Shown here: one piece after another, positions 1 through 5,501 of the stretch
How the letters are laid out: each line of letters opens with the position of its first letter
Position numbering within the stretch: position 1 is the stretch's first letter
NCBI GenBank assembly: GCA_035637175.1
Contig: DASPXS010000105.1
Location: 1-5,501 of the forward strand
Origin: AV2 sp035637175
GTDB taxonomy: Bacteria > Verrucomicrobiota > Verrucomicrobiia > Limisphaerales > AV2
Direction of reading: 5' to 3'
Length of the DNA: 5,501 nt
The notes under the pieces: generated by a model
What the model saw: only the letters and a program-made list of their open reading frames with translations
Databases searched by the model: none
What the model was told of the DNA's origin: nothing
Program-made: the position numbers and the translations under genes

Positions 1-1334
1 TGATTCTCGATCATGATCAGGATCGGGCCTTGATCGATGCCGAGCACTTCGCGGTCCCACCAGTGGGCAGTCAGATTGAAGGCGTCGCAAAAACCGTAGG
101 CCGTCCAGAGGTTCGTGCGATAAGCATCGTAGAGATAACGCAGCGTCGGGATGCAGATTTCCGGAGCGAAGGGAATCGAGCCGCCGACCGCGGTGGGTGC
201 GATGGTGCCATCGTCATTTTCAGGGGGCGGCGCTCCGCGAGCAGAGTAGCTACGAAACCGGCCAAAGCCGGGACCGTCGCAGGCGGTCAGTCCCCAGACC
301 CGCTCTCCGTAGCCTTTGAACTTTCCTGGATTCGCGATGACATAGGCGCGTTGGGCCAACGTCGCGCGACGCGAGTTTTCGAAATAGTCGATGCCATTGG
401 CGCGCATGTAATCATCGGCGATCCCGCGAAAATCGATCCAACAATGGGAATATTGATGGCCGAAGAGCGGGGCGAAGTGGACGAAGCTCTGGCCGTAGCT
501 GGTCTTCCATTGATAACCGCTGGTCCATTCCTTCCAGGACTTCGCCGGCAGCGTATTGCGCTCGGTCCCCAACCCGAGCAGATAGAGGATCATTGCCTCG
601 TTGTAGCCGATCCATCGGCTCTCGATGAAACCGCTTTCGGGACGCCAGCCCATCGAAAGTGTCCCGCTCCCGGCCTCTCCGGACGGGAGTTGAAGGGCGG
701 GGGCATCGCGTTTGTCCGCCTCCGGGGAGGGGTCAGAGGTGGGTGGGCGGGTTGTGCGGGTATTGGACTCGGCCATCATCCAACGCCAATCAACGCGATT
801 GTAGATGCGGTTCGCAAGTTCACGAATGGCCGTCTCGTCGGCGTTCGCACCGTCGAAGTATTCGCGGGCGTAGAGTGTCCCGGCCAGGAACAACGCCGTG
901 TCGATGGATGAAAGTTCGCATTTCCACGCCCGCAAGCCGGTGTTCATAGCGAGGAAATGGTAGAACCAGCCCTGGTGCCCGATCGTGGCCTGGGCGTCGG
1001 GACCCTGCGGCTTCTCCCAAAAAGTCTTCAACGCATTGAGCACGCGCTGGCGGCCCTGCTCACGCGTGATCCAGCCGTGATCAACGCCGATGCCGATGGC
1101 GGTCAAGCCAAAACCGACCGCGGCAATGCTGCAATGGGAGTTGGTTCGGGAACGGTCGCGCACGAGGCCGTTGGACGGATTCGCTTCGAGCCAGAAGTAA
1201 TCGAAGGCCTTCTGTTGAACCAATTCGAGAAAGGCGGTGTCGCTCTGGAGCTTTTCCGGCGGTGCGGCCGGTGACCCGGCGCCCGCGGCCGACCAGGCCG
1301 CCAGACCGATGGAAACCAGGAACGAGCGGGTCAC
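1..1334 (-). CDS. Secreted glucoamylase-like (PF10091-type) glycoside hydrolase, 3' end cut by window edge
   Basis: Reading the minus strand from GTG at 1334 gives 444 uninterrupted codons to the window edge. An in-frame TGA at 1340-1338 lies just upstream and no in-frame ATG precedes it, so GTG is the only reasonable start. Residues 1-24 resemble a signal peptide (Arg3, hydrophobic core, Ala-rich end), so the product is probably exported. The rest matches the glucoamylase-like family: FDYFWLEANPSNGLVRDRS (44-62), SIAAVGFGLTAIGIG, GWFYHFLAMNTG, ELSSIDTALFLAG (from 140), YNEAMILYLLGLG, GHQYSHCWIDFRG (292-304), FENSRRATLAQRAY, DDGTIAPTAVGGSIPFAPE (from 374) and GIDQGPILIMIEN (432-444). The family usually ends a few dozen residues later, so little is missing. 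Such proteins are predicted alpha/alpha-barrel hydrolases; relatives in GH144 cleave beta-1,2-glucan, but the substrate here is not determinable. A roughly 35-residue Pro/Ser/Thr-rich insertion (about 190-224) is unusual. Family assignment is strong; substrate is unknown. Confidence 0.93.
   Translation of the reverse strand, partial: MTRSFLVSIGLAAWSAAGAGSPAAPPEKLQSDTAFLELVQQKAFDYFWLEANPSNGLVRDRSRTNSHCSIAAVGFGLTAIGIGVDHGWITREQGRQRVLNALKTFWEKPQGPDAQATIGHQGWFYHFLAMNTGLRAWKCELSSIDTALFLAGTLYAREYFDGANADETAIRELANRIYNRVDWRWMMAESNTRTTRPPTSDPSPEADKRDAPALQLPSGEAGSGTLSMGWRPESGFIESRWIGYNEAMILYLLGLGTERNTLPAKSWKEWTSGYQWKTSYGQSFVHFAPLFGHQYSHCWIDFRGIADDYMRANGIDYFENSRRATLAQRAYVIANPGKFKGYGERVWGLTACDGPGFGRFRSYSARGAPPPENDDGTIAPTAVGGSIPFAPEICIPTLRYLYDAYRTNLWTAYGFCDAFNLTAHWWDREVLGIDQGPILIMIEN
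663..767 (-). repeat. GC-rich, hairpin-containing in-frame insertion inside the glucoamylase-like gene
   Basis: This stretch encodes residues about 190-224 (SNTRTTRPPTSDPSPEADKR, then DAPALQLPSGEAGSG), placed between WRWMMAE and TLSMGWRPESGF. Those two motifs normally lie close together in the family. The DNA contains short inverted repeats: CTCCCG (667-672) with CGGGAG (684-689), and CCTCC (719-723) with GGAGG (726-730). The high GC, hairpins and disordered peptide suggest a repeat-derived insertion that kept the frame. Whether this sequence recurs elsewhere in the genome cannot be seen here. Confidence 0.45.
1260..1334 (-). other. Predicted signal peptide of the glucoamylase-like protein
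   Basis: The first roughly 25 residues start VTRSFLVSIGLAAWSAAGAG and continue into an Ala/Pro-rich stretch (SPAAPPEK). There is one basic residue near the N-terminus, a hydrophobic core and small residues before the folded domain, which begins near residue 33. This fits Sec export. No lipobox cysteine is present. The exact cleavage site cannot be fixed by eye. Confidence 0.7.
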
Positions 1335-1418
1335 ACGTCAACGGTGGATACCCCGTAGCGTGGCGTCAAGACCGGAGCGGCGATCGTTCGACCTTGTCCG
1401 AAGGGCAAAAGACTTAAC

Positions 1419-1447
1419 CACGAATGCACACGAATGAACACGAATTG
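1419..1447. repeat. Short tandem repeat, three CACGAAT copies with 10-bp period
   Basis: CACGAAT occurs three times in a row at 1419, 1429 and 1439, separated by GCA-type and GAA-type linkers, so the period is exactly 10 bp. It lies in the divergent intergenic region between the minus-strand glucoamylase-like gene and the plus-strand enolase-superfamily gene. From memory, similar ACCACGAATGAACACGAAT-type runs are common in intergenic DNA of Verrucomicrobiota and some other environmental bacteria; their role is unknown. Helical-period spacing could suit protein binding, but this is speculation. Confidence 0.7.
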
Positions 1448-1474
1448 CGGGCGCCTCTGCGAGCGCGATTCCAT

Positions 1475-1503
1475 TTGACTGCGGGTCCGACGGGCTGTGT
1501 AAA
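1475..1503 (+). promoter_or_regulatory. Candidate sigma70-type promoter for the enolase-superfamily gene
   Basis: TTGACT (1475-1480) and TGTAAA (1498-1503) are separated by 17 bp and lie 24 bp before the ATG at 1528. The -35 box is one base from consensus; the -10 box is weaker. The expected transcript would have a leader of roughly 15-18 nt with no clear Shine-Dalgarno sequence. This is a pattern match only. Confidence 0.35.
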
Positions 1504-1527
1504 TCGACGCTTGTCCGTGGTTGATTC

Positions 1528-2940
1528 ATGAGCAAGGAAACAGACATCCGCGTCATCGGCGCCCGGCTGTACTTCCTGCCGTTGCGGACCCGTGTCCCGT
1601 TGAAATTCGGGACGGAGACGGTGACCTCGGTCACCTGTGCGCGGGCATGCGTCCGGGTGGCAAATCGCCAGGGTCGGCTAGCCGAAGGTTGGGGTGAAAC
1701 GCCCCTGAGCGTTCAATGGGTTTGGCCGAGTGCGACTCCCTACGAATCGCGCCACGAAGCGTTGAGGAGATTTTGTGTCCTGCTGGCCCGGGCCTGGACC
1801 GGATTCGAGGCGACCGGTCATCCGATTGAGCTCGGGCACGATTTTCAGGAGCAGGTGCTGCCGGGCCTGCTGCGCAATTCGAATGAAGTGGGCGGGGCGG
1901 GACAAGCGATGCCCTGGTTGGCAGCCCTGGTTTGTTGCTCGGTCTTCGACCAGGCACTCCATGACGCCTATGGGATTCTGCTGGATCGGCCGATCTACGA
2001 AACCTACGGACGGGAGTTCATCAGCCGCGATCTCGCCGCTTTTTTGAATCCCGCTGCTGACACGGCCGTTTCCTTCGAAGGAAAATACCCTCACGACTTT
2101 CTCCTGCCAAAGCGCATGGACAAACTGCGCGCCTGGCATCTCGTGGGCGGACTCGACCCGCTCGACAAATCCGAACTGACAGGCAACGAACCGAACGACG
2201 GCTACCCCCAGTTATTGACCGATTGGATTCAGCGCGATGGTTTGAAATGCCTGAAAGTGAAGCTGCGCGGCAACGACGCCGAATGGGACTTCCAACGGGT
2301 TGTCAAGGTCGGCCGGATCGGAATGGAAAACGGCGTCGAATACCTTTCCGTGGACTTCAATTGCACGGTGACAGAATCGGCTTACGTAAACGATATACTG
2401 GATCGCTTTCTTGCCGAGCACCCGCGCATTTTCGAGCGCATCCTGTATGTCGAGCAGCCATTTCCGTACGAACTCGAACAGAACCGGATCGACGTTCGCA
2501 CCGTGTCCGCCCGCAAGCCTCTGTTCCTGGACGAAAGCGCGCACGACTGGCGGTCGGTGCGACTCGGCCGCGAACTCGGCTGGACGGGCGTGGCGCTGAA
2601 AACGTGCAAGACACAGACCGGCGCGCTGCTGAGCGCCTGCTGGGCCAGGGCGCACGGCATGCAACTGATGGTGCAGGATCTCACCAATCCGATGCTCGCC
2701 CAAATCCCGCACCTGCTGCTCGCGGCGCACGTCGGCACGATCATGGGTGTCGAGACCAACGCGATGCAGTTCTATCCCGAGGCGTCAGCTCCGGAGGCCC
2801 GAGTGCATTCCGGGATTTACCGGCGCCGGGATGGAAGGATCGACCTGTCCACGGTGAGCGGCCCCGGCTTTGGCTATCGCGTCACCGAAATCCGGCGCGC
2901 CCTGCCGCCGTACGAGTTGGACCTGATGCCCCCACCTTAG
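1528..2940 (+). CDS. Enolase-superfamily enzyme (mandelate racemase/muconate lactonizing enzyme type)
   Basis: The 470-residue product has no signal peptide and is predicted to be cytoplasmic. Residues about 8-60 resemble the MR/MLE N-terminal capping domain (RTRVPLKFGTE, GRLAEGWGETPLS). The barrel carries the full MLE-type active site: Lys243-Val-Lys245, metal ligands Asp276 (VDFN), Glu309 (VEQP) and Asp335 (LDES), and Lys358 (ALKTCKTQTG). Enzymes of this layout abstract a proton alpha to a carboxylate using Mg2+ and catalyse racemisation, epimerisation, dehydration or cycloisomerisation. The exact reaction cannot be read from the sequence. The C-terminal motif QDLTNPMLAQIPHLLLAAH (383-401) is distinctive. 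At 470 residues it is longer than the usual 350-400; extra sequence seems to lie at about 160-235, before the KxK strand. The ATG at 1528 fits the N-terminal beta strand; no good Shine-Dalgarno is visible. The gene upstream is divergent, and a 231-bp gap separates it from the next gene. Confidence 0.92.
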   Translation: MSKETDIRVIGARLYFLPLRTRVPLKFGTETVTSVTCARACVRVANRQGRLAEGWGETPLSVQWVWPSATPYESRHEALRRFCVLLARAWTGFEATGHPIELGHDFQEQVLPGLLRNSNEVGGAGQAMPWLAALVCCSVFDQALHDAYGILLDRPIYETYGREFISRDLAAFLNPAADTAVSFEGKYPHDFLLPKRMDKLRAWHLVGGLDPLDKSELTGNEPNDGYPQLLTDWIQRDGLKCLKVKLRGNDAEWDFQRVVKVGRIGMENGVEYLSVDFNCTVTESAYVNDILDRFLAEHPRIFERILYVEQPFPYELEQNRIDVRTVSARKPLFLDESAHDWRSVRLGRELGWTGVALKTCKTQTGALLSACWARAHGMQLMVQDLTNPMLAQIPHLLLAAHVGTIMGVETNAMQFYPEASAPEARVHSGIYRRRDGRIDLSTVSGPGFGYRVTEIRRALPPYELDLMPPP

Positions 2941-3009
2941 AAAGGCGAGCACGACGCTGAAAAGAGAGGCACCAAGCAGCCGGGGAATTTCGAACCTTCA
3001 CGAACTGGC

Positions 3010-3047
3010 GCGACATTATTTGATCCGATCGGACCAAATAATGTCGC
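3010..3047. repeat. 38-bp near-perfect palindrome in intergenic gap
   Basis: The left arm GCGACATTATTTGATCCGA (3010-3028) and the right arm TCGGACCAAATAATGTCGC (3029-3047) are complementary at 18 of 19 positions, with no spacer. The sole mismatch is A3023 against C3034 in the plus strand, which becomes a G-U wobble pair in a minus-strand transcript. As RNA it would form a 17-bp stem with a GATC tetraloop. It has AT-rich arms in a GC-rich setting. No T-tract follows on either strand, so an intrinsic terminator is unlikely. It could be an operator, a dispersed palindromic element, or an mRNA-processing or stabilising hairpin between the two plus-strand genes. Confidence 0.9.
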
Positions 3048-3129
3048 ACGCTCTCTTGGCGTTTGCTGGCAAGCGCACCGGTTGGAATGCCCGGACTGCG
3101 CGTGGGCGGTGGCGACGCCCAGGTCAGAG

Positions 3130-3158
3130 TTGCAGGTGAACCCGGCTTCGCGTTAACT
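3130..3158 (+). promoter_or_regulatory. Weak candidate promoter for the amidohydrolase gene
   Basis: TTGCAG (3130-3135) and TTAACT (3153-3158) are separated by 17 bp, 13 bp before the ATG at 3172. Each hexamer has two mismatches from the sigma70 consensus, so this may be chance. If real, the transcript leader would be only a few bases long. Confidence 0.2.
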
Positions 3159-3171
3159 GGAAACGCTCACC

Positions 3172-3231
3172 ATGAATACAGGATTCTCAGCTCTTGCCAC
3201 CCTCGCCTTTGGAAGCCTCGCGCTCGCCGCC
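3172..3231 (+). other. Probable signal peptide of the amidohydrolase-CBM9 protein
   Basis: Residues 1-20 have a hydrophobic core (ALATLAFGSLALAA) ending in a typical ALAA cleavage motif before DGPADD. No Lys or Arg precedes the core, which is atypical for Sec substrates. No lipobox cysteine is present. Confidence 0.6.
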
Positions 3232-4923
3232 GATGGGCCTGCGGATGATTTGGCCGCAGCTCGGCGCCTGGCGGACAGTTGGCGGGTGGAACGGCGGGTC
3301 GTCGATCTGCACCAGCACATTGATTACACGCCGGACCACTTGGCGCGCGCGGTTCGCATCATGGACCGCGTGGGGATTGGCCTCGAAGTCAATCTCAGCG
3401 GTGGAACGACCACGCACCAGCCCGGAAAACCGTCGGAGTTCGAACGGAACAAGAAACTGGCAGACCAACTCTTTCCGGGCCGATTCATCCACTACATGAA
3501 TCTGGACTACACCGGCTGGGACCAACCGGATTTCTCCGAACGCGCCGTCAAACAAATCGAGGAGGGACATCGCCTGGGCGCCGCCGGTTTCAAAGAATAC
3601 AAACGGCTGGGTCTCTACTTGCGCGACGGCGCGGGCAAACTGCTTCGGATCGACGACCCGAAACTCGACCCGGTTTGGAAACGTTGCGGCGAACTCGGCA
3701 TGCCCATCTCGATTCACATCGCCGACCCGAAGGCGTTTTGGCTCCCTTACGACGAGAAGAACGAGCGCTGGAAGGAATTGAAAGACCACCGGAGCTGGTG
3801 GTTCGGCGACACAAACATCTATCCGTCACACGAAGAACTGCGCGCGGCGCTTGATCGCGTGATCGCGCGGCACCCGGAGACGATGTTCGTCTGCGTCCAT
3901 TTCGCCAACAACGCCGAAGACCTCGATTGGGTGGAACAATCGCTCGACCGGCATCCGAACATGATGGCCGACCTGGCGGCGCGCATACCGGAGATTGGCC
4001 GGCACGATCCGGAAAAAGTCCGGCGGCTCTTCCTGAAGCACCAGGATCGGATTCTCTTCGCAACCGACTTTCAGGTCTATGACCGATTGACTCTCGGCTC
4101 CGGCGGCAGCGGTCCGCCGCCGACCGATGACGATGCGGTATGGTTCTACGAAAAACATTGGCGCTGGCTGGAAACCCGCGACCGGCAGTTCGAGCACATG
4201 ACGCCCATTCAAGGCGATTGGAAGATTGACGCCATCGGGTTGCCCGCGTCCGCGCTGCGAAAGATCTATTTCGACAACGCGCGCCGCTTGCTGGTGCGTT
4301 CATTGCCGCTGCCGTTATTGAAAGCGACGCGGCTTGAGGGAGTGTTGCGGATTGACGGAAAGCTGGACGATCTGTCCTGGGAATCCAATGAAGGCGTCCG
4401 CCTGGAATGCCTGCTCAAAGACGGTTCGGCGCGGCCGGACCTTTCGACGAAGGTGCGCGCCCTGTGGTCGGACGAATATTTGTGCCTGGGGTTTGAGTGC
4501 CCGTTTACGGAGCTGACGGCCTTTAATCCTCCGGACTTGACCAGGGAACGTTCCGGTCTTTGGAACCGGGACGTGGTGGAGGCATTCATCGGCGGCGATA
4601 AGGAAAAGCATTACTTCGAGTTTGAAGTCTCTCCGAACGGCGAGCAATTGGACCTGGAACTGGGCGGCCAAACCAAAGGGCTCGATTGGAACAGCGGATT
4701 TGAATCGGCGGTGAACGTGGACAACACGGCGAAGATTTGGAGGGTTGAAATGCGCATTCCACTGAAAGCCCTGAGCGCGACGCCTCCGGTCCGGGGCACC
4801 CGTTGGCGGTTGAACCTTTATCGGCACGACCGGGCACATGACGTGTTCCTGGCCTGGAGCCCGACGGCGACCTCCACCGCCCACACGCCGGCAAGGTTTG
4901 GTTATCTCGAGTTCGAACCGTAA
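3172..4923 (+). CDS. Exported amidohydrolase (PF04909-like) fused to a C-terminal CBM9-like domain
   Basis: The 583-residue protein starts at ATG 3172; an in-frame TAA at 3154-3156 rules out an earlier start. Residues 1-20 (MNTGFSALATLAFGSLALAA) look like a signal peptide although the n-region lacks a basic residue. Residues about 40-375 form a metal-dependent amidohydrolase barrel: Asp45-Leu-His47-Gln-His49 on strand 1, Lys141 (GFKEYKRLGL), His182 (SIHIADP), His243 (CVHFANNAEDLDWV) and Asp299 (ILFATDF) are the likely metal or catalytic residues. Amidohydrolase-2 members hydrolyse lactones or amides, or decarboxylate cyclic acids; the substrate here is unknown. Residues about 376-582 resemble a family 9 carbohydrate-binding domain: IDGKLDDLSWE (394-404), WNRDVVEAFIG (464-474), YFEFEVSPNGEQLDLEL (481-497), and a final FGYLEFEP. 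The fusion suggests an enzyme held at a glycan outside the cytoplasm (inference). It lies 231 bp after the enolase-superfamily gene and 84 bp before the regulator gene, all on the same strand. Confidence 0.92.
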   Translation: MNTGFSALATLAFGSLALAADGPADDLAAARRLADSWRVERRVVDLHQHIDYTPDHLARAVRIMDRVGIGLEVNLSGGTTTHQPGKPSEFERNKKLADQLFPGRFIHYMNLDYTGWDQPDFSERAVKQIEEGHRLGAAGFKEYKRLGLYLRDGAGKLLRIDDPKLDPVWKRCGELGMPISIHIADPKAFWLPYDEKNERWKELKDHRSWWFGDTNIYPSHEELRAALDRVIARHPETMFVCVHFANNAEDLDWVEQSLDRHPNMMADLAARIPEIGRHDPEKVRRLFLKHQDRILFATDFQVYDRLTLGSGGSGPPPTDDDAVWFYEKHWRWLETRDRQFEHMTPIQGDWKIDAIGLPASALRKIYFDNARRLLVRSLPLPLLKATRLEGVLRIDGKLDDLSWESNEGVRLECLLKDGSARPDLSTKVRALWSDEYLCLGFECPFTELTAFNPPDLTRERSGLWNRDVVEAFIGGDKEKHYFEFEVSPNGEQLDLELGGQTKGLDWNSGFESAVNVDNTAKIWRVEMRIPLKALSATPPVRGTRWRLNLYRHDRAHDVFLAWSPTATSTAHTPARFGYLEFEP

Positions 4924-4961
4924 CCGCGGCCCGACCCCAACTGATAGGACAGAGAAGTCAC

Positions 4962-4989
4962 TTGACATCGTTGCATATTGCGGTAATTT
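4962..4989 (+). promoter_or_regulatory. Sigma70-like promoter of the GbsR/MarR-family regulator gene
   Basis: A consensus -35 box TTGACA (4962-4967) is followed after 16 bp by TAATTT (4984-4989), a fair -10 box. Transcription would start near 4995-4998, only about 10-13 nt before the ATG at 5008, giving a very short leader. The -10 box overlaps the inverted repeat at 4986-5005, as expected for a repressible promoter. Confidence 0.6.
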
Positions 4990-5005
4990 CTGAACAGACA
5001 GAAAT
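4986..5005. promoter_or_regulatory. Putative operator: inverted repeat ATTTCTG-N6-CAGAAAT
   Basis: Two perfect 7-bp half-sites (4986-4992 and 4999-5005) are separated by 6 bp. The 20-bp dyad overlaps the -10 box and the expected transcription start and ends 2 bp before the start codon. The size and symmetry suit a dimeric winged-helix regulator, so autorepression by the downstream GbsR/MarR-type protein is the simplest reading. This is inference from position and symmetry. Confidence 0.6.
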
Positions 5006-5007
5006 AG

Positions 5008-5501
5008 ATGAAACAAATGTCGCCAGTTCAACAAAAGTTCGTCCTCCACTGGGGCGAGATGGGCACACGCTGGGGCATCAATCGCACCGTCGCCCAGATC
5101 CATGCCTTGCTTTACATCTCCGAGCAACCGCGGAACGCGGAGCAGATCGCGGAGGCATTGGGTGTGGCCCGCTCGAACGTCAGCACCAGCCTGAAGGAAT
5201 TGCAGGGATGGGGGATTGTCAAACTGGTCCATGTGATGAACGACAAACGGGACCATTTTGAGTCGATGAAGGACGTGTGGGAAATGTTCCGGGTGGTGCT
5301 GGACGAGCGCAAGCGTCGCGAAATAGACCCGACCCTGAACCTGTTGCGCGAGTGCATTGTCGAGGCCGAAAAGGACAAACAAAGCGACAAATACACGGAG
5401 GAACGATTGCGGGCGCTCCGCGATTTCTTCGAGACGACCACCTCCTGGTACCTGCAAGTGCGCAAGTGGCCCAACAACGCCATCGTCAGGTTCGTCAGGC
5501 T
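5008..5501 (+). CDS. GbsR/MarR-family winged helix-turn-helix transcriptional regulator, 3' end cut by window edge
   Basis: ATG at 5008 directly follows an in-frame TAG (5005-5007), and 164 codons run to the window edge. The N-terminus FVLHWGEMGTRWGINRTVAQ (11-30) followed by IHALLYISEQPRNAEQIAEA is typical of the GbsR-like branch (COG1510) of the MarR superfamily. The helix-turn-helix covers about 43-64 (NAEQIAEALGVARSNVSTSL), and the wing covers about 69-85 (GIVKLVHVMNDKRDHFE). The charged helical segment after residue 90 (WEMFRVVLDERKRREIDPTL) should be the dimerisation region. Relatives control osmoprotectant, transport or stress genes; the signal and targets here are unknown. An in-frame Met4 could be an alternative start. 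No Shine-Dalgarno precedes the ATG, and the predicted leader is about 10 nt, so translation may be nearly leaderless. The gene probably has its own promoter and is autoregulated through the adjacent inverted repeat. Confidence 0.9.
   Translation, partial: MKQMSPVQQKFVLHWGEMGTRWGINRTVAQIHALLYISEQPRNAEQIAEALGVARSNVSTSLKELQGWGIVKLVHVMNDKRDHFESMKDVWEMFRVVLDERKRREIDPTLNLLRECIVEAEKDKQSDKYTEERLRALRDFFETTTSWYLQVRKWPNNAIVRFVR

Larger units (their letters stand above)
2941..3171. other. 231-bp intergenic region
   Basis: This gap between the enolase-superfamily gene and the amidohydrolase gene holds the 38-bp palindrome and one weak promoter-like match. I see no convincing small gene. An open frame beginning at 3063 is rich in Gly/Arg/Val, has no recognisable domain and overlaps the true downstream start in another frame. 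Confidence 0.6.

Noticed and set aside
30..911. Plus-strand open frame of 293 codons
   Set aside because: It is antisense to the glucoamylase-like gene, whose minus-strand translation matches a known family throughout. The plus-strand product has no recognisable motif.
1419..1447. Tandem repeat as a CRISPR array
   Set aside because: Units are about 7-10 bp with no unique spacers of CRISPR length.
2223..2960. Plus-strand open frame of 245 codons overlapping the enolase-superfamily gene
   Set aside because: It is an Arg/Ala/Pro-rich out-of-frame reading of a gene whose true frame carries all catalytic motifs.
3010..3047. Palindrome read as a Rho-independent terminator
   Set aside because: No T-run follows on the plus strand (ACGCTCTCTTGG) or the minus strand (GCCAGTTCG), and the arms are AT-rich at mid-stem rather than GC-rich.
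3590..4303. Minus-strand open frame of 237 codons
   Set aside because: It is antisense to the amidohydrolase domain and extremely Arg/Ser-rich, with no family resemblance.
4962..5261. Alternative TTG-initiated open frame overlapping the regulator start
   Set aside because: Its TTG is the -35 hexamer itself, and the product has no motif, whereas the ATG at 5008 in another frame gives a clear winged-helix protein.
4315..5457. Minus-strand open frame of 380 codons
   Set aside because: It runs antisense across the CBM9-like domain, an intergenic gap and the regulator gene. Its product is rich in Arg, His, Gln and Pro with no domain, as expected of a shadow frame in GC-rich DNA.

Overview
The window looks like chromosomal DNA from a GC-rich, carbohydrate-degrading bacterium. 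A Verrucomicrobiota (Pedosphaera/Limisphaera-like) or Planctomycetota origin is most likely. The reasons are the gene mix (a secreted glucoamylase-like protein, an enolase-superfamily enzyme, and an exported amidohydrolase fused to a CBM9-like domain), weak Shine-Dalgarno signals, and a CACGAATG-type tandem repeat in an intergenic gap. This assignment is inference; there is no rRNA or other phylogenetic marker here.

Layout. (1) Positions 1-1334, minus strand: a secreted glucoamylase-like (PF10091 type) protein starting at a GTG and running off the left edge after 444 codons. Only a short C-terminal tail should be missing. (2) 1335-1527: a divergent intergenic region with three 10-bp-period copies of a CACGAAT repeat and a candidate promoter for the next gene. 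(3) 1528-2940, plus strand: a mandelate racemase/muconate-lactonizing-type enolase-superfamily enzyme with the full set of catalytic lysines and metal ligands. (4) 2941-3171: an intergenic gap dominated by a near-perfect 38-bp palindrome. (5) 3172-4923, plus strand: an exported metal-dependent amidohydrolase (PF04909-like) with a C-terminal CBM9-like beta-sandwich. (6) 4924-5007: a short gap with a good sigma70-like promoter and a perfect 7-bp inverted repeat reaching to within 2 bp of the start codon. (7) 5008-5501, plus strand: a GbsR/MarR-family winged-helix regulator, truncated by the right edge.

How the genes might work together. The glucoamylase-like protein would cleave an extracellular or periplasmic glucan, the enolase-superfamily enzyme would act on an acid-sugar-like substrate in the cytoplasm, and the amidohydrolase-CBM9 protein would hydrolyse or decarboxylate a cyclic or acidic substrate while bound to a glycan. 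A shared carbohydrate pathway is plausible but unproven: the genes are separated by large gaps, so this is not a tight operon. The regulator appears to have its own promoter and probably controls itself. I saw no mobile element, CRISPR array, tRNA or rRNA. The most unusual signals are the 38-bp palindrome, the repeat-like in-frame insertion in the glucoamylase-like gene, the amidohydrolase-CBM9 fusion, and the almost leaderless, operator-covered start of the regulator gene.
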